Assembly (NCBI GenBank): GCA_036365515.1
Contig: CM070874.1
Coordinates: 250,459,430 to 250,523,429 of the forward strand
Length of the DNA stretch: 64,000 bases
Origin: Torymus aiolomorphi
Lineage: Eukaryota; Arthropoda; Insecta; Hymenoptera; Torymidae
Direction of reading: 5' to 3'
Each line of letters begins with the position of its first letter. Position 1 is the first letter of the stretch. Both the position numbers and the translations under genes were made by a program. This document shows, one piece after another, positions 57,620-64,000 of the stretch. The notes beneath the pieces were generated by a model. It saw nothing but the letters and a program-made list of their open reading frames with translations, did no database searches and was not told where the DNA came from.

Positions 57620-58075
57620 TGGTAGTATTCTGGAGATTCAATTTGGTCGCCAATTTATATCGGATACAGTTTTATCGCCAGAACGAATAAACAACTATAA
57701 AATCGGGGAAAAACCAAAAGCAACGAAAATAGAATTTTTTTTTTCCACTTGCACCCCTACATAATCGACTGTTTCGAAGTATTCTGGGGATTCAATTTGG
57801 TTGCCAATTTATTTCTGGTACAGTTTTATTGCCAGAATAAATAAACAACTATAAAATAGAGGAAAATACTAAAACAAACGAAAATAGAATTTCCTTTCTA
57901 ATCACACCCCTATATAATCTACTGGTTGGAAGTGTTCCGGGGATTCAATTTCGTCGCCAATTTTTTTCTGATTGAGTTTTATCGCCAGAATCCATAAGCA
58001 ACTATAAAATCGGGGAAAAAACCACGAGCAACGAATATAGAATTTTTGTCATTAAAAATATTACTTATGTCGACT
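57620..58075. repeat. 155-bp tandem repeat, three copies
   Basis: GATTCAATTTGGTCGCCAATTT followed by a GTTTTATCGCCAGAA block and ACTATAAAATCGGGGAAAA recurs three times at about 155-bp spacing. Between 57,160 and 57,620 I see only AT-rich non-coding DNA. Confidence 0.85.
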
Positions 58076-58290
58076 GCAACTTACTATCAACTGATGAGAA
58101 TTTTTCCATCGGTGTTACAGTCTTATAAATGAAATTAAAATAATTAATATTTATGGCAGTCAGATAACCCTTGTTTATAATCACCCCCGCAGAATCTGAA
58201 ATAAAAACTTAATTAAAACCTGAAAAAAAAACTTTAATAGCAAAGGACTATCTGACTGCCCCCAACCACTAAATTGCCCAATTGCCCAAC

Positions 58291-58319
58291 GTTTCGAACC
58301 CGCTCCAGCTCCTCCTCGG
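58291..58319 (-). ncRNA. Degenerate hammerhead core in the 3' region of a PLE
   Basis: On the minus strand CCGAGGA (CUGANGA box with T changed to C) is followed by a GC-rich stem and GAAACGTTG. Its position downstream of the minus-strand PLE C-terminus matches the hammerheads at 2.9 kb. The changed core base makes activity doubtful. Confidence 0.4.
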
Positions 58320-58425
58320 GGACTGAAATGAAACCCGCAATACACCTCCTTATATATCCATACCCACTTATTTCCTCTTACCCCCATCACCATCCACCTT
58401 CCCCTGTCCAACTTTCCATTCTCAC

Positions 58426-59164
58426 TTAAATTAATAAAGTATGATAAATGTTACCTAATTTACTTGACTCTACCATTAAATTTATGTTATTCCGAATCCT
58501 TAGAATGTGAATACTTTCAAGGCTTTCCCTCTTATATTTATTCTTAATCCCTTGTTCCAAAATATCCACACTCCCAAAATCGAAAGAATGCAAACTATTT
58601 AAACAATGTTCTCTCAAACCCGATGTAAAATTTGTACTACGTAAACTATATTGATGTTCATATATTCTCTTCTTCAAATATCTACCCGTTTGACCAATAT
58701 AACATCCATTACAATCCCTACAATTAATTTTATAAACTACTCCCGATTTTAAACTATATCATCCTTGTCTTTACAATCACTAAATAACCTTTCTAAATTA
58801 TTATCGTTTCTAAAGAAAACTTGAATATTACGTTTACTAAAAACCCTTCTAATCCTTTCCAACAAACCTCTAACATATGGTAAACTAAAATATGCGTTCT
58901 TTCCATTTCTATTCCTTGTTTAATTATCTGCCTGCTTCTTCAATCCACCATTATAAATTTCCCACATTCTCTCATCAATCATTTTATCAATAAATTTTAC
59001 CGGATAACTATTCTTAATAAATGTTTCTCTAACTAAATTAAAATTCTTTTTTCTAAAATCTTTATGTGACAATTTAATCGCTCTGTCAATGACACCGTTG
59101 ATCGCTCCTGTCTTGTTTCCGAATTGGTGGTGAGAATCAAAATCAAAATCAAACGAAGACATTC
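58426..59164 (-). pseudogene. Penelope-like element, RT tail and GIY-YIG endonuclease (minus-strand half)
   Basis: Reading from 59164 downward: the RT thumb (GAINGVIDRAIKLSH, KMIDERMWEIYNGG), stop at 58920, a continued region YFSLPYVRGLLERIRR in another frame, then VVYKINCRDCNGCYIGQTGR (CxxC plus GIY-YIG core), KKRIYEHQYSLR and the nuclease C-terminus with the ESLESIHI Glu, ending at 58426. It has at least two frame changes and a TAG. Domain order equals that of the PLE at 1.5-2.5 kb. It sits head to head with 59165-60047, which carries the missing N-terminal half. Confidence 0.85.
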
Positions 59165-60047
59165 TTGAGAGAAAATCCGAATATGATCTTCCAAGAAGCA
59201 GATAAAGGAAATGTAACGGTAGTTTCAAATAAAAGGGATTATATAAATAAAATTCAACTTATGTTGGATGATGATACCACTTACGTGAAAATTGGGAATC
59301 CACATATCAATAGACTACAAGATAAATCGAAAGAATTATTGATGCATTGGAAAACAAAAGCTTATATTAAGGATAGTATGTTTAAATATTTAAAATGTGA
59401 AAATAGCACTGTAGCTAAATGTTATGGGCTTCCTAAGATTCACAAAGAACAGTTGACATGTAGAATAGTAATATCATCGATAAATTTTCCGACTTATAGA
59501 CTGACGAGTTTTTTTGTCTAATCTATTGTTCAAGATAGTGGGTAAAACAAATTGATATATTAAAGATAGTTGGAGTTTTTATGATATAATGAAAGATATT
59601 GTTATTCCGAATGATCATAGGATGATTTCATTGGATGTAGTGTCTTTATTTACAAATATATCTCTAGAGTTGTTGAATGATATTATACAAGATAAATGGT
59701 CTGAAATTAAAGTATATACTAGTTTAACAAAAGATGAATTTGTAAAGGCACTTAATTTGGTTTTTAAAAACACAATTTTTTCTTTTGATAATAGTTTATA
59801 TGAGCAAAGATATGTTTATCCAATGCGATCATCTTTGTCACCTGTTATAACGAATTTAGTAATGGAAAAATTGGAAAGTGTTGCTTTGTCTAATTTGGTT
59901 TTTCAGCCGATTATTTTTGAAAGATATGTTGATGACATTTTTGCAGTTATACCTGAATGTTTTGTGGATGATATGGTGGATGTGTTTAATTCTATCCATG
60001 ATAGAATTAAATTCACAAAAGAGAGGTCGAGACAGATAATCAATTGA
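59165..60047 (+). pseudogene. Penelope-like element RT, N-terminal half (plus strand)
   Basis: MIFQEADKGNVTVVSNKRDY (start of the PLE RT core), YGLPKIHKE, then a frameshift after 59521, then MISLDVVSLFTNI (motif A), YPMRSSLSPVITN (motif B', normally PMGSPLSP, so key residues are changed) and FERYVDDIFAV (catalytic YVDD). The copy stops at 60047 shortly after DRIKFTKE, where the C-terminal half should begin. That half lies on the opposite strand at 58426-59164. Nothing recognisable follows the junction. Confidence 0.88.
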
Positions 60048-60074
60048 GTTGTTTATATATTAGAGTTAGTAGTA

Positions 60075-60175
60075 TACCCCTCGCTATGGGCCGTCACAAC
60101 AAACCTGACCTTGACCCCAGGCGCCAGCTGGGGCCAAGGTCAAGAAGTCCGACGACGCATAGCGAGGGGTGGGGA
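60075..60175. repeat. 100-bp palindrome
   Basis: ACCCCTCGCTATG is mirrored by CATAGCGAGGGGT, and TGACCTTGACCCCAG by CTGGGGCCAAGGTCA around the centre near 60,125. It is followed by a CA/CG-type microsatellite (about 60,235-60,395). Confidence 0.85.
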
Positions 60176-60584
60176 TAAAAGCGGTGCACGTATATGGGTG
60201 TGTGCACGTGTGCGCAAGCATATTCTGGAGAGAACCCCCACACACACGACATACACACATGCACCCACACCGACGCCAGCACGCACACGCACGCACACAC
60301 AGACACACGCGCACACACCGACGCCAGCATAGGCACGCACGCGCAAGCATGCGCGCACACGCACACGCAGACACCCACACACACAGGCACGCACACGAGG
60401 CGTTCCATGTCAACTGGCCCAGCGCGGCGCGCGAGCGCCAAATCGTGCTGTTTCCAGCTCATGTTTAAGATACTGAAATGTACTTGAAAAAATTTTATGA
60501 TAAGCATATCCAATGTATTTTTTCCTTAGCTTTCCAATGGTGTAGGCAGTTTTCCCGAAGTTTTCCATTTTCACCCTCAAAAAG

Positions 60585-61165
60585 TACAAAACTTGTTATA
60601 TCTCGAAAACGATATTTTTAATATTTTTTTTGACCTTCTAGATCGAAAGCTGAGCATTTTTTACGTCGGAAAGGATATTTTCCAAAGAGTGCCCAAGAGG
60701 TTTTCTGCGAGATATAGAACGTGAAAGAGTAGACGCACCGCCTTTCCTGCGCGCGGTACTACGCGGTACAGCGCGCGGACTGCACCCGCCTCGTTGCCTA
60801 CATAATAACCTTTTATAATCTTTAATTCTTTACCTATTATTCTGGATTCTTAATAATGCATGGAGTAACATTTTATTAATTATTTTATAAAATAATAAAA
60901 TTTCAAAATTAAGAGCAATATAGTAACTCTTGTACTAACGTTTCTTTTTCAGTGTAGATAATATTTTTTTTTTGTTTTTACGTGTTATATCTCGAAAAGT
61001 ATATTTTTAATATTTTTTTTACCCTTTAGATCGAAAGCTGTGTATTTTTTATGTAGGAAATGATATTTTTCAAAAAGTATCCAAGATGTTTTCTGCTAGA
61101 AATAGAACGCGAAAGAGTAGATGCACGGCGCTGAAAAGACGGTTCCTATGCGCGGTACCGCGCGG
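60585..61165. repeat. Direct repeat of about 190 bp, two diverged copies
   Basis: TTATATCTCGAAAA...TTAATATTTTTTTTACC...AGATCGAAAGCTG...GAACGYGAAAGAGTAGAYGCAC occurs at about 60,590-60,775 and 60,983-61,165, each ending in a GC-rich CGCGGTACCGCG-like tail. Confidence 0.8.
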
Positions 61166-61430
61166 CACGGAATCATTCATTTTTCATTCGGTAGGTGGCG
61201 TCCACACTTTTCAAACTGTATGTAAATCATCACGTCGAAAGTATATAATTACCATAACTTATCTTTTTCCTCTTCGAATTTTTTCGAATTTCTTGTCAAT
61301 AGCAGTTAAACAATTTGATTTCCTTGCGATTTTTGTGCATTTGATTATTAAATCATTGGTGACTCTTAATTTCAATATTTTTGCTTTCTCAAAGAGGAAG
61401 TTTTCCATTTTTATTTACTATAGCAATTAA

Positions 61431-64000
61431 AATGGATTCATCTTGGAACTTGAAATGTATAAATCCTTTAAATAAAAATGATCACCCTGCATCGAAAAAT
61501 TTGTCTGACTTTCCAACACTTTTCAAGAAGTGAATATCCTTTAGTACCTGAAAATGCTAATATATGTTCAACCTGTCGACGCCAAATTTATAAACAGAAA
61601 TCAAGTTTATCTCCATCTGATGCTAAAAAAGCTAAAACAGTGTGTGATGATGAATATCACAAAGCTGGTATTGCAGTTCTCGAACAACTAAAGAAAAAAA
61701 TTTATGAGTCAACAAATAAGCAAGAGAGAATTCAGCTATTAACTCTCGCGCCGAAGTTTTGGTCTCGTAGATACTTGATCCGAGAATTCGATTGCAGTGA
61801 ACGGGAAGTTCGCGAAGCGAAAGATTGGAAGCGAAGAGCGGAGTATTTTCAATACCTGCAAAGAAACGTGGCAAACTACTTCCAGATGATACTGTAAATT
61901 CTGTACAAAGTTTTTATGAGAGAGATGATATAAGCCGAATCATGCCAGGTTTAAAAGATTATGTATCTATTAAGGGGGCTAGACACCTTTTTTCTCTGAA
62001 ATAAGAAGTCACATTTTAATACATAAATGTAAACTAATTATTTCATACTTTTTACATATAAAAGTGGGTATATTTACCTTACCTTAAAACTTTCTCCGAT
62101 GGGCCTTTTATATAGTCCAGAACCATAGTCATCGATGAAACAAGTTTTTTCACTAACCGTAAGCTTTGAAATTTTCCTGTGGATGGATTGACTTCAGATT
62201 TGAACTAAATTACTCCTGAATAGTATAATTCTCATATGAGTGTAGGGATTTAGGATTAAATGTCGGAAAAAATTTTTACATCAGAAAAATTATGAAAAAA
62301 TATAAAAAATTTAAAAAAATTAAAAAAAAAGCTCTTGAAAAACAGCACAATTTTTTTTTCTCATTAGATCAAAAATCCCTACACTCATATGAGAATTATA
62401 CTATTCAGGAGTAATTTAGTTCAAATCTGAAGTCAATCCATCCACAGGAAAATTTCAAAGCTTACGGTTAGTGAAAAAACTTGTTTCATCGATGACTATG
62501 GTTCTGGACCATATAAAAGGCCCATCGGAGAAAGTTTTAAGGTAAGGTAAATATACCCACTTTTATATGTAAAAAGTATGAAATAATTAGTTTACATTTA
62601 TGTATTAAAATGTGACTTCTTATTTCAGAGAAAAAAGGTGTCTAGCTCCCTTAAGCAGAGCAATGGCGAAAGAGAACATGTTCAAAAAAGATTACTGCTT
62701 GGTAATTTAAATGATCTGTATAATTTATATAAAAAAGAAAATGAATGCGTTATTGGTTTTACTAAATTTACAGAATTGAGGCCACCACATTGTGTTTTAG
62801 CTGGGAGTAGCGGTATACACAATGTATGCGTGTGTGCATCACGAAAATGTGAAGCTCATGCTAAGTGCTATGGACATCAAAAATTTAACTAAAGACACTC
62901 AATTGATTCTTAACAACTACCACGATTGCATCCAAGCAATTGTGTGTAATGATGTACACGATAGATGTTATGTGGGTGACTGTTTGGATTGCCCCAGTAT
63001 ATCTATATTACGAAAACATTTGCTTGAATGTTTTGATGAAAATAATATTTTTCAAATCGAGTATCAATCATGGTTTCAAACAGATAGGTGTACAATAGCT
63101 TCCAAAACTGTAATTGTGCACGAATTTATGGGAAAACTGAGGGAAAAATTAATAAAATTAAAAACTCACGATTTTTTCGCTAAGAAACAATAACTTTTTA
63201 TAAATAACTTAAAAAGCAATCTTCAAGAAGAAGAATTTCTCGTGTGTTGCGATTTCGCAGAAAATTATGCTGTCGTTATACAAAATTCTGCACAGTCCTT
63301 CCACTGGAATAATAACCAGGCAACAGTTTTTACATTTGTAGTGTACTATAAACAAAATAATGAACTCAAACATGTAAGCATTGCTGTAATTTCCGACAAT
63401 TTAAATCATAATACCATAGCCGTTTATGATTATCAAAAAATTGCAATATCTTACCTTAAAACTAATTTTGCAGTCAAGAAAGTTTATTATTTGACTGATG
63501 GAGCAGGTCAGAATTTTAAGAATAAATCAAATTTTAAAAATCTTCTTTTTCACGAGAAAGATTTTGGAGTTACTGCTGAGTGGCATTTTTATGCCACAGC
63601 TCATGGCAAAGGTGCGTGCCATGGTATAGACGCGAACCTAAAACGAGGTGCAAAACGAGCTAGTCTACAAGTTTCTTCTAGTAATCATATTTTAACGCCA
63701 AAAGAGCTGTACAACTGGGCTAAAGATTACTGCAAACAAACCATAGTTTTTTATAGCAGTAAAGCATCGTATGAAGAAACGGTTTTGAAACTAAAACCAA
63801 GACTGGACAAGGCTAAATCTATACCAGGCATGTTACAATACCATGCTATTATTCCGATAGATGAAAGTACATTGAAGCTCAAAAAAACCTCTCTGAGTTC
63901 AGAGTATAAAATCTTCCCGAAAAAAACTGCCAAAACAAAAAAAAATATTATCTACACTGAAAAAGAAATGTTAGTACAAGAGTTACTATATTGCTGTTAA
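61431..64000 (+). pseudogene. Cys-rich DDE-like multi-copy protein, split by a MITE
   Basis: Coding pieces in order: a start MDSSWNLKC at 61431, a stop near 61530, then 61478-61897 with ICSTCRRQIY (CxxC). The MITE follows, then 62655-63193 with GEREHVQKRLLLGNL, HCVLAGSSGIHNVCVC, HHENVKLM and CYVGDCLDCP, and finally 63242-64000 with CDFAENYAVVIQNS, YLTDGAGQNFKN and AEWHFYATAHGKGACHG. The last three contain spaced Asp/Asp/Glu-type residues of an RNase H-like (DDE) core; that reading is inference. I recall this pattern as a repeated family in arthropod and cnidarian genomes, but cannot name it. Frame changes near 62.83-62.88 kb and a stop at 63191 mark it as decayed. The last frame ends with TAA exactly at the window edge. 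Confidence 0.6.
61974..62650. mobile_element. 677-bp palindromic MITE with TTAA duplication (copy 2)
   Basis: TTAA at 61970-61973 and 62651-62654 encloses the same ends as copy 1 (one change in the right end: TAGCTCCC). The asymmetric core is the reverse complement of copy 1, so it inserted in the opposite orientation. The two copies are nearly identical over their whole length. The coding frame of the interrupted gene is continuous across one TTAA. Confidence 0.95.

Noticed and set aside
60084..60513. His/Thr- and Cys/Val-rich frames
   Set aside because: They translate a CA/CG-type microsatellite.

Overview
The window reads as nuclear DNA of an arthropod, most likely an insect. It is AT-rich, has short introns and long GA/TC and CA microsatellites, and is built almost entirely of nested transposable elements. 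The element mix (Penelope-like elements with hammerhead motifs, Jockey/CR1-type non-LTR elements, a Ty3/gypsy element primed by tRNA-Lys, a Maverick/Polinton-like block, TTAA-targeting DNA elements) fits an insect genome; a hymenopteran is a guess only. I found no convincing host gene, rRNA or functional tRNA.

Layout. 0-3.2 kb: non-LTR ORF1 (minus), a Penelope-like element (PLE) with an RT palindrome, a GIY-YIG endonuclease and a hammerhead core, then a non-LTR RT tail. 3.2-9.6 kb: a candidate isolated exon, a tRNA-Glu-like SINE head, a deleted non-LTR RT (minus), an inverted-repeat MITE, a palindrome carrying two opposed hammerhead cores, and a broken acidic/Cys-rich ORF. 10.56-11.56 kb: a degenerate alternating A/B tandem array. 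11.6-18 kb: a virus-like block with a spliced type-B DNA polymerase gene (broken), a companion ORF, 18/19-bp iterations, a packaging-type ATPase and a small basic protein. It is followed by a 2.8-kb inverted repeat. No capsid, protease or integrase gene is visible, so the block is incomplete.

22.3-23.1 kb: a 237-bp tandem repeat. 23,473-37,692: a degenerate gypsy element with ~0.95-kb LTRs, a GTGT target duplication, PBS and PPT. It is interrupted by a 4.84-kb TTAA-flanked DNA element carrying a Mutator-like (possibly Kolobok-type) transposase. That transposase gene is itself interrupted by a 676-bp MITE with the same termini, giving three nested levels.

37,949-55,250: a 17.3-kb structure bounded by TTAA and long inverted arms starting GGGGATGTCG. 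It has no transposase of its own. The left arm holds a 2.7-kb LTR-like insertion whose empty site survives in the right arm, and the centre holds a nearly intact non-LTR element on the minus strand. 55.3-61.2 kb: a TC microsatellite, a TA-flanked hairpin MITE, 155-bp tandem repeats, a PLE rearranged by 5' inversion, and a ~190-bp direct repeat. 61.4-64 kb: a broken Cys-rich, DDE-like multi-copy gene split by a second copy of the TTAA MITE.

The parts do not form one pathway. They are separate selfish elements inserted into one another. The most notable items are the spliced polymerase gene of the virus-like block, the 17.3-kb TTAA-bounded inverted-repeat structure, the active-looking TTAA MITE family with its probable parent in the same window, and the repeated hammerhead cores.
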